Shown one piece after another: positions 35,411 to 43,861 of a stretch of 64,000 nucleotides of DNA (the first letter of the stretch is position 1; each line of letters opens with the position of its first letter). Below the pieces are notes generated by a model that was given only the letters and a program-made list of their open reading frames with translations, did not search any database and was not told the origin of the DNA. The DNA is from Solwaraspora sp. WMMA2065 (GTDB lineage: Bacteria; Actinomycetota; Actinomycetes; Mycobacteriales; Micromonosporaceae): contig NZ_CP128361.1 of NCBI RefSeq assembly GCF_030345075.1, positions 930,001 to 994,000 of the forward strand, read 5' to 3'. The position numbers were made by a program, and so were the translations under genes.

Positions 35411-35747
35411 CGACGAAGCTCTGGTGTGCCCCGGTGATCTGGTGGCGCTGCGGCAGTGTGACCACGTGGACGCCGATCGCCCGGTCCGGCTCCGGGTTGA
35501 GGAGGTATGGCCGTCCCCGGAGTGGTTCTCGTGGGTGACGCTCTACGGTCGGGAGGTCAGCGACGACCCACGGCGGCACGGCAGCATCACCAGCGTGCGG
35601 GCGTACCGCGACGCGTTGCGCCAGCCCGGGGCGGTCACCAGGACGCCCGCCCCGGTGTGCGCCTACTGCCGTGAGCGACTCGCGGCGGGCAGTCCCATCA
35701 TTTCCTCTGCCCCTCCTCGGGACCCAAGGCTTCCGGGTCCCAGCTGA
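35403..35747 (+). CDS. Hypothetical protein
   Basis: 114 residues from ATG 35403, overlapping the upstream gene by 8 bases. The body is beta-like (LVCPGDLVALRQCDHVDADRPVRLRVEEVW, EWFSWVTLYGREV). The C-terminal part carries a CAYCRE pair and ends in a disordered tail. It is probably co-translated with the preceding CHRC protein. No function can be assigned. Confidence 0.6.
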   Translation: MPDDEALVCPGDLVALRQCDHVDADRPVRLRVEEVWPSPEWFSWVTLYGREVSDDPRRHGSITSVRAYRDALRQPGAVTRTPAPVCAYCRERLAAGSPIISSAPPRDPRLPGPS

Positions 35748-35777
35748 ACGCCCCCGGGGCCTAGCACTTGTTGAGCC

Positions 35778-35815
35778 TGATGCCACAGGTGCATCTTGAT
35801 GCACCTGTGGCATCA
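35778..35815. repeat. 38-base near-perfect palindrome
   Basis: Two exact 18-base arms, TGATGCCACAGGTGCATC (35778-35795) and its complement (35798-35815), are separated only by TT. It lies between the hypothetical gene ending at 35747 and the VapB-like gene starting at 35907. The 12-mer TGCATCTTGATG at its centre (35790-35801) recurs in the VapB coding start (35923-35934). It may be a terminator or an antitoxin operator. The function is not decided by the sequence. Confidence 0.65.
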
Positions 35816-35906
35816 AGCCGTCGGAGCACTGTTGGGTCCCGAGAGCCGGCACGGGCACAACGTGCACCTGCCGGCCGAGCGGAGAACCATCCCCTAGGAG
35901 ATGTCC

Positions 35907-36119
35907 ATGGCCGCGACGCACCTGCATCTTGATGAGGACCTGTTGACGGAAGCCGCTGCCGCGTTGGGCACGACCACGGAGCGGGAGACGGTGACCGACG
36001 CTCTCCGGCAGGTGGTGAGAGTAAGCCGCGAACGGCGGCGACGAGCACTGGCTGACCTGCAGGAGATCGCCGCCTCCGGTGGCTTCCACCTCGACCGCCT
36101 CGATGGACTCGACCGGTGA
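35907..36119 (+). CDS. VapB-like antitoxin
   Basis: 70 residues. Typical of the actinobacterial VapB/DUF2191 group: MAATHLHLDEDLLTEAAAALG, then TTTERETVTDALRQVV (ribbon-helix-helix), then a charged toxin-binding tail (RRRALADLQEIAASGGFHLDRL). ATG 35907 follows AGGAG by six bases. Normally the vapC PIN-domain toxin gene begins at or just past the stop. Here only a short in-frame remnant follows, so the antitoxin appears to be an orphan. Confidence 0.75.
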   Translation: MAATHLHLDEDLLTEAAAALGTTTERETVTDALRQVVRVSRERRRRALADLQEIAASGGFHLDRLDGLDR

Positions 36120-36260
36120 GACCAACTGGTCGAGACCGGAGTCTTGCGCTGCACGCCCTCGCTGCTGGGCTACGCGATCGTGGCCACGGCTGTCTGCCGC
36201 TCGGTGCCGCGCGGTTTGACAACGTCTCCTAGCGTCACGGGGACGTCAAAGATCACCTGA
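36120..36260 (+). pseudogene. Possible remnant of a PIN-domain (VapC) toxin
   Basis: Directly after the vapB stop and in the same frame, 46 codons are open (DQLVETGVLRCTPSLLGYAI, then VATAVCRSVPRG...). The first part resembles the segment before the second acidic motif of PIN toxins, and VPRG resembles their C terminus. There is no start codon, no catalytic Asp and only a third of the length. This is a weak call resting on position and a few residues. Confidence 0.3.
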
Positions 36261-36331
36261 GCCGGCGGCTCTCCACTGTCGTGGTTCGGGTGCGCAGATC
36301 CAGTCGCAACAGAGCCGGAAACGAGGACACG

Positions 36332-36904
36332 ATGGCCAACAGGAAACTCGGTACCGCAGTTGCCCAGATCGCCGTGCTCGGCGTACTCGGGCTCATCGCC
36401 ACAGGCTGTTCATCGACGGAGGGGACGCCGTCGTCGAGCGTCGAGGAAGCAGCGGCGCCGTCGCAGGCCGACGAACCGGCCGACGGCGCCGATGCCGGCG
36501 GTGACACCAGCACCGCGGCGGATCCACTCCCGTTCACCGAGGAACTCAACGGCCGCAGGCTCACCATCGAATCGTTCGGCACCTCCGCCGCCGGCTCCCC
36601 ACTGTGGGAGGTCGGCGAGGGCAACGAGGTGCTGTACCTCCAGGTGAAGATCGAGAACGTCGACGCCGAACCCTGGGAGTCGAACGTCGTGCAGTTCTTC
36701 CTCCTCGACGAGTCGGACGAGACCTACGCGCCGTCCTTCTACGACGCCGAGGTCGGGGAAGCCCCGGACGCGGTCACCCTCGCCCCCGGTGATTCGGTCG
36801 AGGGGTACGTCCCGTTCGAGGTCCCCGCCGGCACCACCGGCCTGCGTCTGGAGTACGCGGTCGACCTGAGCCAGAACGCGGTCATCGACGTACAGCTGAA
36901 CTGA
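36332..36904 (+). CDS. Secreted lipoprotein, DUF4352-like
   Basis: 190 residues. A signal peptide ([14 protein letters not shown]) ends in a lipobox. A disordered Ser/Ala/Asp-rich spacer of about 45 residues leads to an immunoglobulin-like beta domain ([43 protein letters not shown]) of the DUF4352/telomeric-repeat-factor-like type. ATG 36332 follows GAGGA. It is surface exposed. Function unknown. Confidence 0.8.
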   Translation: MANRKLGTAVAQIAVLGVLGLIATGCSSTEGTPSSSVEEAAAPSQADEPADGADAGGDTSTAADPLPFTEELNGRRLTIESFGTSAAGSPLWEVGEGNEVLYLQVKIENVDAEPWESNVVQFFLLDESDETYAPSFYDAEVGEAPDAVTLAPGDSVEGYVPFEVPAGTTGLRLEYAVDLSQNAVIDVQLN

Positions 36905-36970
36905 CGTACCGGCCGGGTGGCTCCGGTACGCGTGTCGGCTGTCCCGGCCTGCTACTGGTTGGCTAGGGTG

Positions 36971-36986
36971 TCGAACACACGTACGT
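36971..36986 (+). promoter_or_regulatory. LexA (SOS) box upstream of ruvC
   Basis: The site TCGAAC-ACAC-GTACGT matches the actinobacterial LexA consensus TCGAAC-N4-GTTCGA at 10 of 12 fixed positions. It lies 34 bases before ruvC, just after a TAGGGT hexamer (36964-36969) that may be the -10. SOS control of ruvC is known in mycobacteria. Confidence 0.7.
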
Positions 36987-37019
36987 GTGGCGGCGGTGTC
37001 GGCTGGGGGAGGATCGGTG

Positions 37020-37547
37020 GTGCGGGTGCTCGGGGTCGACCCTGGCCTGACCAGGTGCGGGGTCGGCGTGGTGGAGGGCGTGCCGGGTCGGCCGTGCCGG
37101 CTGGTCGCGTACCACGTGGTGCAGACCGACCCGGCCGACGACCTGCCGGACCGACTGTTGCACCTCGATGAGCGGCTGACCGCCCTGGTCGCCGAGCATC
37201 AGCCGCGCAGCGTGGCGGTCGAGCGGGTGTTCAGCCAGCACAACGTGCGTACCGTGATGGGCACCGCGCAGGCCAGCGCGGTGGCCGTGCTGGCCGGCGC
37301 GCGGGCCGGGCTGCCGGTGCGGACCTACACCCCGAGTGAGGTGAAGGCGGCGGTGACCGGTTCCGGCCAGGCCGACAAGGCCCAGGTGACCGCGATGGTC
37401 ACCCGGCTGCTGCGGCTGGACCGCCCACCGCGCCCGGCGGACGCCGCCGACGCGCTCGCCCTGGCGATCTGCCACATCTGGCGAGGTGGTACGCATGACC
37501 GGCTGGCCGCCGCACAGCGGGCGGCCCGGAGCGGAGGTGCCCGATGA
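37020..37547 (+). CDS. ruvC: Holliday junction resolvase RuvC
   Basis: 175 residues with an RNase H-like fold. Catalytic acids are in [22 protein letters not shown] and [14 protein letters not shown]. It cuts four-way junctions delivered by RuvAB. GTG 37020 is chosen because GGGGGAGG (37005-37012) is at the right distance. A GTG three bases earlier is possible. The stop overlaps ruvA (ATGA). It is under a predicted SOS box with ruvA and ruvB. Confidence 0.95.
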   Translation: MRVLGVDPGLTRCGVGVVEGVPGRPCRLVAYHVVQTDPADDLPDRLLHLDERLTALVAEHQPRSVAVERVFSQHNVRTVMGTAQASAVAVLAGARAGLPVRTYTPSEVKAAVTGSGQADKAQVTAMVTRLLRLDRPPRPADAADALALAICHIWRGGTHDRLAAAQRAARSGGAR

Positions 37548-38146
37548 TCGCGAGTCTGCGCGGGGTGGTGCTGGCGGTCGCGCCGGACAGTGCGGTGATC
37601 GAGGTCGGCGGGGTCGGTCTGGCGGTGCACTGTGCCCCGGGCACCCTGGCCAACCTGCGGCCCGGCGGCCCGGCCCGGCTGGCCACCAGCCTGGTGGTCC
37701 GGGAGGACTCGCTCACCCTGTACGGCTTCGCCGACGACGACGAGAAGCAGCTGTTCGAGCTGCTGCAGACGGCCAGCGGGGTCGGGCCCCGGCTGGCGCA
37801 GGCGGTGCTGTCGGTGCTCACCCCGGACGCGGTGCGCAAGGCGATCGCGAATGCCGACACGGCGGCGCTCACCCGGGTGCCGGGGATCGGCAAGAAGGGC
37901 GCCGAGCGGCTGGTGCTGGAGTTGCGGGACCGGGTCGGGCCGGTGCCGGTGGGTGCCGACGGCGCGGCCGGGGTGACCGCCGGGGCGTGGCCGGAACAGG
38001 TCCGGCAGGCGTTGGTCGGGCTGGGCTGGACCGCCGGGCAGGCCGACCAGGCGGTGGCCGCCGTGGCGGAGAGCCTGGACGGCCCGCCGCCGCCGGTCCC
38101 GGTGCTGCTCAAGCAGGCAATCAGGCTGTTGGGTAAGAGCCGGTGA
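37544..38146 (+). CDS. ruvA: Holliday junction DNA helicase subunit RuvA
   Basis: 200 residues. Three domains can be seen: an OB-fold ([23 protein letters not shown]), tandem helix-hairpin-helix motifs ([17 protein letters not shown] and [19 protein letters not shown]), and the C-terminal RuvB-binding helices ([20 protein letters not shown]). It binds the junction as a tetramer. It is coupled to ruvC and ruvB by 4-base overlaps. Confidence 0.96.
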   Translation: MIASLRGVVLAVAPDSAVIEVGGVGLAVHCAPGTLANLRPGGPARLATSLVVREDSLTLYGFADDDEKQLFELLQTASGVGPRLAQAVLSVLTPDAVRKAIANADTAALTRVPGIGKKGAERLVLELRDRVGPVPVGADGAAGVTAGAWPEQVRQALVGLGWTAGQADQAVAAVAESLDGPPPPVPVLLKQAIRLLGKSR

Positions 38147-39249
38147 GTGGCGACGTCGAGGGCCTGGTGTCGGCGTACGCCAGCGACGCCGAACGCGACG
38201 CGGAGGTCAGCGTCCGGCCGCGCCGGCTGGCCGAGTTCATCGCCCAGCACCGGGTCCGCGACCAGCTGGACCTGCTGCTGCGGGGCGCGATGGGCCGGGG
38301 CGCGCCGCCGGACCACATTCTGCTCAGCGGCCCGCCGGGGCTGGGCAAGACGACGCTGGCCAACATCGTCGCCGCTGAGCTGGGTTCGGGTATCCGGGTG
38401 ACCAGTGGGCCGGCGATCGAGCGCTCCGGTGACCTGGCGGCGATCCTGACCAGCCTGGCCGAGGGCGACGTGCTGTTCATCGACGAGATCCACCGGATCG
38501 CTCGGCCGGCCGAGGAACTGCTCTACAGCGCGATGGAGGACTTCCGGGTCGACGTGGTGGTCGGCAAGGGGCCGGGCGCGACGGCGATTCCGCTGGACGT
38601 GGAGCCGTTCACCCTGGTCGGTGCGACCACCCGGGCCGGTCTGCTGACCGGGCCGATGCGGGACCGGTTCGGGTTCGTCGCGCATCTGGACTTCTACGAG
38701 TCGACCGAGCTGGAGGTGCTGCTGACCCGGTCAGCGGGGATTCTCGCGGTGCCGATCACGCCGGACGGGGCGGCGGAGATCGCCGGCCGGTCCCGGGGGA
38801 CTCCGCGGATCGCCAACCGGCTGCTGCGCCGGGTCCGCGACTACGCCGAGGTGCGGGCGGCCGGGGTGGTCGACCGGGATACCGCCCGGGCGGCGTTGGC
38901 CGTGTACGACGTCGACGAGCTGGGTCTGGACCGGCTGGACCGGTCGGTGCTGACCGCGTTGATCGGCTCGTTCGGTGGCGGCCCGGTCGGGTTGTCCACC
39001 CTGGCGGTGGCGGTGGGGGAGCAGCCGGACACGGTCGAGGAGGTCTGCGAGCCGTTCCTGGTGCGGGCGGGGCTGCTGGCCCGTACCCCCCGGGGGCGGG
39101 TGGCGACCGAGGCGACCTGGCGGCATTTCGGCCGGGTGCCGCCGCCGGGAACGCTCGGCGGTCCGGCCGTGCCGGGTGTTCAGTCCCGGGCCGGTACGGC
39201 AGGCGGCATGGTGTCCAATATGCCTGATTTATTCTCGGATGAGGCTTAA
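38143..39249 (+). CDS. ruvB: Holliday junction branch migration ATPase RuvB
   Basis: 368 residues. AAA+ motor with Walker [14 protein letters not shown], Walker [10 protein letters not shown], sensor 1 LVGATTRAG and the arginine finger region GPMRDRFG. The C-terminal winged helix follows, to [17 protein letters not shown]. About 30 extra residues trail the usual end. It drives branch migration with RuvA. Last gene of ruvCAB. Confidence 0.96.
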   Translation: MSGDVEGLVSAYASDAERDAEVSVRPRRLAEFIAQHRVRDQLDLLLRGAMGRGAPPDHILLSGPPGLGKTTLANIVAAELGSGIRVTSGPAIERSGDLAAILTSLAEGDVLFIDEIHRIARPAEELLYSAMEDFRVDVVVGKGPGATAIPLDVEPFTLVGATTRAGLLTGPMRDRFGFVAHLDFYESTELEVLLTRSAGILAVPITPDGAAEIAGRSRGTPRIANRLLRRVRDYAEVRAAGVVDRDTARAALAVYDVDELGLDRLDRSVLTALIGSFGGGPVGLSTLAVAVGEQPDTVEEVCEPFLVRAGLLARTPRGRVATEATWRHFGRVPPPGTLGGPAVPGVQSRAGTAGGMVSNMPDLFSDEA

Positions 39250-39394
39250 ACTATCTCGTGATCTGAACGTGATCCGTGCCGATCACAGAGTTCACAGTCA
39301 CAGCGACTAGACTCGCCGCGGTCTGTACGGCACGTGAGATCCCGCCTCCGCAGAGCGTAACGGCGTCGCGAGTGGCTGACGAAAGGTTGTTGTT

Positions 39395-39739
39395 GTGTTC
39401 TTGGCGCAAGAGGGCGCGGGCGGCGCCAGCTTTATGCCCATCCTGATGATCGGCCTGCTCTTTGTCGTCATGTACTTCATGATGATCCGGCCGCAGCAGA
39501 AGCGGCGCCGCGAAGCCGAGCAGATGCAGTCGTCGATCAGCACCGGCGACGAGGTCGTCACCATCGGCGGCCTGTACGGCACCGTGTCCAGCATGGACGA
39601 CGAGACGGTGATGCTCGAGGTCTCGCCCGGAGTGCACGAGCGCTACGCCCGACCGGCGATCGCCCGGGTGGTGCCTAGGACCGACGTCAGCGCGACGACC
39701 GAGTCCGCCCCGGCGGACGAGGTGCCGACCAAGGACTGA
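39395..39739 (+). CDS. yajC: Sec translocon accessory protein YajC
   Basis: 114 residues. One membrane helix (SFMPILMIGLLFVVMYFMMI) is followed by the conserved RPQQKRRREAEQMQSSISTGDEVVTIGGLYGTV domain facing the cytoplasm. It associates with SecDF. GTG 39395 follows AAAGG. The 145-base region before it has no gene. It contains GTGATC twice (39258-39263, 39269-39274), the inverted GATCAC (39281-39286), and a TAGACT hexamer (39308-39313) usable as -10. Confidence 0.93.
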   Translation: MFLAQEGAGGASFMPILMIGLLFVVMYFMMIRPQQKRRREAEQMQSSISTGDEVVTIGGLYGTVSSMDDETVMLEVSPGVHERYARPAIARVVPRTDVSATTESAPADEVPTKD

Positions 39740-39923
39740 GCCACCCCGGGTCGCCAGACCCGAGTTACATCGATGATACTGATCGTTGTGTTGCCGGTCA
39801 CGACCGCTCGACCTGACGGTCGCGGCTGGTACGACGACCATCCCACCGCCGCTCGCACCAGTGGCACCAACCGCTGCCGCCCGGGGCACCAGCGGCCGAA
39901 CCGCGCAGGGAGACAGGACCGCC

Positions 39924-41855
39924 GTGGCACCACCTCAGGGACAGATGCGCCCCGGGCGGCAACTCGCCGCACTCGGGCTTATCTTCGCCGTCCTCTACCT
40001 CATGGTGTTCTTCGCCGGAGCCAGCGGCAGCTGGCAGGACCGGCTGGAGCCCAAACTCGGCCTGGACCTGATCGGTGGTACCCGGGTCACCCTGGAGGCC
40101 ACCACCGAGGACGGCAGCGCGCCACCGGCCGCATCGCTCGACCGGGCCCGCGACATCATCGAGAACCGGGTGAACAGCCTCGGCGTCTCCGAGGCGGAGG
40201 TGGTCACCGAGGGCGACCGGAACATCGTCGTCTCGCTGCCCGGCCAGAACCGCGACCTGACCGAGATCGGTAACGCGGCCGAGCTGCGGTTCCGCAAGGT
40301 ACTCAAGGCCACCGACGGCGGTGAGCCGATCCAGCCACAGGCGTCCCCCACGCCGAGTGAAGGTGCCGGCGAGGAGGGTGCCGACGCGTCGCCGTCACCC
40401 GGTGCCTCGCCCGACGCCGAGGCGTCTCCTGGCGCGGAGCCGTCGCCGCAGGCGGAGGCCGAGCAGAGCCCGGCCGCTGGTGGCGAGGGCGGCATGGCCC
40501 AGCCGGACCCGACCGACTCGGCCAGCCCCGATGCCAGTGTCAGCCCCAGCCCGCAGGCAAGCCCGAGCGCGTCCCCGACGCCCGCCGCCGACACCGACGG
40601 GCCGGTCGACCTCGCACAGGTCCAGGCAAAGGTCGGCGAGGCGGCCTGGGCGGCGGCGACCGGCCTGCAGGCCCCGGCCGACTTCAGCGCAGACCCGACG
40701 CTGGCCGACACCCTGGCCCCGTTCGGCGAACTGACCCCGGCGGAGATCCGGGTGCTGCCGGCCGGCGTGCAGTACAACGTGCCGTACGTGACCTGTGACA
40801 AGCTCCTGCTGCGCCAGGCTGGTTCGATCCGCGACGAGTCCCAGCAGGTCGTCGCCTGCGAGGGCCTGGTCAAGTACCTGCTGGACGAGGCGAAGGTGGT
40901 CGGCACCGACGTCAGCGACGCCAGCGGCGTGCTGGACCAGACCACCAGCCAGTGGGTGGTCAGCCTCAACTTCACCGGCTCCGGCCAGCGCGCCTGGACC
41001 GAGCTGACCCGCGAGGCGTTCAACAACACCGACCAGGAGTGCGAGGCGAGCGCGCTCGGCCAGGACGGTAAGTGCCGGGTCGCGGTGGTCCTCGACAACG
41101 AGGTGATCTCCTCACCGGAGATCCAGGGCGTGCTCACCGGCGACTCGCAGATCACCGGCGACTTCACCAGCGCCACCGCCAACGAACTGGCCAGCAACCT
41201 GCGCTACGGTGCGCTGCCGCTGACCTTCGAGCAGCAGGAGGCGCAGAGCATCTCCGCCACGCTCGGAACCGAGCACCTGCGCGCTGGCCTGCTCGCCGCC
41301 GGCATCGGCATGCTGCTGGTCGCGGTCTACTCGTTCTTCTACTACCGGTTGCTCGGCATCGTGATCTTCCTCAGCCTGATCCTGTCGGCGCTGCTGGTCT
41401 TCGGCGCGATGGTGGTGCTCGGCCGGCAGATCGGCTTCACCCTGACCCTCGCCGGAATCGCCGGTCTGATCGTCTCGCTGGGTGTGGCGGCCGACTCGTT
41501 CGTGCTCTACTTCGAACGCCTCAAGGACGAGATACGTGAGGGTCGAAGTCCACGCAGCGCCGTACCCCGGGCCTGGCTGCGCGCCCGGCGGACGATCATC
41601 TCGGCGAACGCCATCACCCTGATGGCGGCGGTCGTGCTCTACATCGTGTCGGTGGGCACCGTGAAGGGCTTCGCCTTCGCTCTCGGCCTGGCGACCGTGC
41701 TCGACCTGGTCGTGGTGTTCCTGTTCCGGCACCCGATCATGTCGATGCTGGCCCGGACCAAGGCGTTCCTGTCTCCCCGGGTCAGCGGCCTCGGCCGCGC
41801 GGTGAAGACCGAGGACGAGACCCCGATTCGCAACCCGCGCGTCAAGGAGGCCTGA
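39924..41855 (+). CDS. secD: Protein translocase subunit SecD
   Basis: 643 residues, RND-type. The first helix is LAALGLIFAVLYLMVFFAG, then LGLDLIGGTRV, the periplasmic P1 domain, and a block of five helices (LLAAGIGMLLVAVYSFFYYRLLG ... GMAVVLYIVSVG-like). It uses the proton gradient to finish export. Residues about 131-226 form an unusual Ser/Pro/Ala/Glu-rich insert within the first periplasmic domain. GTG 39924 follows AGGA. It is one base short of overlapping secF. Confidence 0.93.
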   Translation: MAPPQGQMRPGRQLAALGLIFAVLYLMVFFAGASGSWQDRLEPKLGLDLIGGTRVTLEATTEDGSAPPAASLDRARDIIENRVNSLGVSEAEVVTEGDRNIVVSLPGQNRDLTEIGNAAELRFRKVLKATDGGEPIQPQASPTPSEGAGEEGADASPSPGASPDAEASPGAEPSPQAEAEQSPAAGGEGGMAQPDPTDSASPDASVSPSPQASPSASPTPAADTDGPVDLAQVQAKVGEAAWAAATGLQAPADFSADPTLADTLAPFGELTPAEIRVLPAGVQYNVPYVTCDKLLLRQAGSIRDESQQVVACEGLVKYLLDEAKVVGTDVSDASGVLDQTTSQWVVSLNFTGSGQRAWTELTREAFNNTDQECEASALGQDGKCRVAVVLDNEVISSPEIQGVLTGDSQITGDFTSATANELASNLRYGALPLTFEQQEAQSISATLGTEHLRAGLLAAGIGMLLVAVYSFFYYRLLGIVIFLSLILSALLVFGAMVVLGRQIGFTLTLAGIAGLIVSLGVAADSFVLYFERLKDEIREGRSPRSAVPRAWLRARRTIISANAITLMAAVVLYIVSVGTVKGFAFALGLATVLDLVVVFLFRHPIMSMLARTKAFLSPRVSGLGRAVKTEDETPIRNPRVKEA

Positions 41856-41856
41856 C

Positions 41857-43065
41857 ATGAGCGGTTTCGCTGGACGCCTCTACCGGGGTGAGGCCAACCT
41901 CCCGATCGTCAAGCGGCGTAACACCTGGTTCGTGATCGCCGCGGTGGTCGTCGTCCTGTCGATCGCAAGCTTCTCGATCCGGGGCTTCAACCTCGGCATC
42001 GACTTCCGGGGCGGCAACGAATTCCAGGTGCCGGCGAGCGTCGGCACCCTGCTGCAGGCCGAGGACGCCCTCGACGCCGAGCTCGCCGAGTTGGACACCG
42101 AGGAGCCGCTCGAGGTGGTCTCCGGCCAGGAGGTCGGCGGCACCACCTACCTGTTCCGCACCGCCGAGCTCACCTCCGAGCAGACCGAAGCCTTCAAGCA
42201 GGGTCTCGCCGAGCGGCTCGACATCGAGCAAGCGGCGATCAGCGACAGCCGGGTCAGCGGTGCCTGGGGTAGCCAGGTCACCCAGCGGGCGCTGCTCGGC
42301 CTGCTGGTCTTCATGGTGCTGGTCACCATCTACCTGGTGCTGCGGTTCGAGTACCGGATGGCGATCGCGGCGGTCGCCGGCCTGGTGCTCGACCTGCTGC
42401 TGACCGCCGGCATCTACTCGGCCTCCGGCTTCGAGGTCACCCCGTCGACGATCATCGGCTTCCTGACCATTCTCGGCTTCGCCCTCTACGACGTCGTGGT
42501 GGTCTTCGACAAGATCCAGGAGAACACCCGGGGCGTCACCGGCGGCAGCAGCCAGACCTACGGCGAGGCCGCCAACCTCGCGGTCAACCAGACCCTGATG
42601 CGGTCGATCAACACGTCGATCGTCGCGTTGCTGCCGGTCGGTGGGCTGCTGTTCATCGGTGCCGGGCTGCTCGGCGCCGGAACCCTCAAGGACCTCGGTC
42701 TGGTGCTGTTCGTCGGTATGGGCGCGGCCTTCTTCGCGTCGATCTTCTTCTCCTCGCCACTGGTGACGGTGCTCAAGGAGCAGGAGCCGAAGTACAAGCT
42801 GCACACCCAGCGGGTGCAGGCCAAGCGGTCCTCCCTGGCGGAGCGGGACAAGGCACCGAAGCGGTCGCGTACCAGCGCCGGTGCCTCGACCACAACGTCG
42901 GCCGACGAGCCCGCCGAGACCGAGCCCGCCGCGGACGCCGCTCTGGCCGGCACCGCGCCGAAGGCCGGTGCCCGACCGGCCGGCAAGCGTCAGTCCGGCG
43001 GCGGTCGTGGCGGCCGACCCGGCGGTGGGGGCCGCAAGCGCCCCAGCGGCGCGAAGCGTCGCTGA
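41857..43065 (+). CDS. secF: Protein translocase subunit SecF
   Basis: 402 residues. N-terminal helix (WFVIAAVVVVLSIASFSIRGFNLGIDFRGG), periplasmic domain, then five helices including the VVVFDKIQEN and MRSINTSIVALLPVGG signatures of SecF. After the last helix is a cytoplasmic tail of about 100 residues ending in a Gly/Arg/Lys-rich segment ([18 protein letters not shown]) likely to touch ribosomes or RNA (inference). It forms a complex with SecD and YajC. Confidence 0.94.
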   Translation: MSGFAGRLYRGEANLPIVKRRNTWFVIAAVVVVLSIASFSIRGFNLGIDFRGGNEFQVPASVGTLLQAEDALDAELAELDTEEPLEVVSGQEVGGTTYLFRTAELTSEQTEAFKQGLAERLDIEQAAISDSRVSGAWGSQVTQRALLGLLVFMVLVTIYLVLRFEYRMAIAAVAGLVLDLLLTAGIYSASGFEVTPSTIIGFLTILGFALYDVVVVFDKIQENTRGVTGGSSQTYGEAANLAVNQTLMRSINTSIVALLPVGGLLFIGAGLLGAGTLKDLGLVLFVGMGAAFFASIFFSSPLVTVLKEQEPKYKLHTQRVQAKRSSLAERDKAPKRSRTSAGASTTTSADEPAETEPAADAALAGTAPKAGARPAGKRQSGGGRGGRPGGGGRKRPSGAKRR

Positions 43066-43075
43066 CGATTTCCCT

Positions 43076-43116
43076 CGGTGGTGTTCCGGCGGCGACACGC
43101 CGCCGGAACACCACCG
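43076..43116 (+). terminator. Hairpin after secF
   Basis: A perfect 19-base stem (CGGTGGTGTTCCGGCGGCG, 43076-43094, with its complement 43098-43116) and a loop of ACA. It lies between secF and apt, so it ends the secDF transcript or lowers reading into apt. Confidence 0.65.
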
Positions 43117-43144
43117 GTCTCACCCGGCACGGAAAGGGCGGAAG

Positions 43145-43708
43145 GTGACGGAGACCGAGGCAGTGATCGTCGGGGACAGCGGTGCCGAGACGGCCGCGTT
43201 GGTGGCCAGTCGGGTGATCGACGTACCGGACTTCCCCAAACCCGGCATCGTATTCAAGGACCTGATGCCGCTGTTCGCCGACGGGCCGGCGTTCCGGGAG
43301 ATCACCGACCGGATCATCGCCCACCACGGAGCGGACTCCTTCGACGTGGTCGCCGGCATCGAGGCGCGTGGGTTCGTGCTGGCGGCGGCGATCGCGTACG
43401 CCACCGGCACCGGGGTGGTCCCGGTCCGCAAGGCCGGCAAGCTGCCCCGGGCATCGTTCTCCGCCTCGTACGCGTTGGAGTACGGCGAGGCGGTCCTGGA
43501 GGTGCATCAGGACGCCTTCACGGTCGGTCAGCGGGTCCTGGTGGTCGACGACGTGCTGGCCACCGGCGGAACCGCCGCCGCCACGCTGGACCTGGTCGAC
43601 CGGGCCGGGGGAACGGTGATCGGCTTCACCGTCCTGCTGGAGCTGGGATTCCTCGCCGGGCGGGACCGGCTCGCGCCCCGGTCGGTGCACGCCATGTGGC
43701 GGGTGTGA
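43145..43708 (+). CDS. apt: Adenine phosphoribosyltransferase
   Basis: 187 residues. It salvages adenine with PRPP to AMP. The APRT opening VIDVPDFPKPGIVFKDLMPLF, the GIEARGFVLAAA segment and the PRPP loop VLVVDDVLATGGTAAATL are all present. GTG 43145 follows AAGGGCGGAAG. A longer upstream reading is arginine/proline-rich and not conserved. It precedes relA, as in other actinobacteria. Confidence 0.95.
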   Translation: MTETEAVIVGDSGAETAALVASRVIDVPDFPKPGIVFKDLMPLFADGPAFREITDRIIAHHGADSFDVVAGIEARGFVLAAAIAYATGTGVVPVRKAGKLPRASFSASYALEYGEAVLEVHQDAFTVGQRVLVVDDVLATGGTAAATLDLVDRAGGTVIGFTVLLELGFLAGRDRLAPRSVHAMWRV

Positions 43709-43757
43709 GCCGGCCGACGGGCAGCTCGGCCGCCGGGCGCAGCACCGGCCGGACGGG

Positions 43758-43763
43758 TAATAT
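43758..43763 (+). promoter_or_regulatory. Candidate -10 of relA
   Basis: TAATAT stands out in GC-rich DNA between apt and relA, 98 bases before the relA start. No convincing -35 is seen. A second weak candidate is near 43822 (GATACGGT). Confidence 0.35.
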
Positions 43764-43861
43764 TGCGGTCCCTGTCAGTCAGGGGCGCTGTCTCCTGGCT
43801 AGCGCGGTAGCAGCTCAGCCCGATACGGTCGGCTGAGTTCCGGCAGAGGTGAGGGAGGCCG

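Noticed and set aside
35761-36222. Long minus-strand open frame over the palindrome and vapB
   Set aside because: Arginine/proline-rich shadow composition, no ribosome site, and it is opposite a well-supported VapB-like gene.
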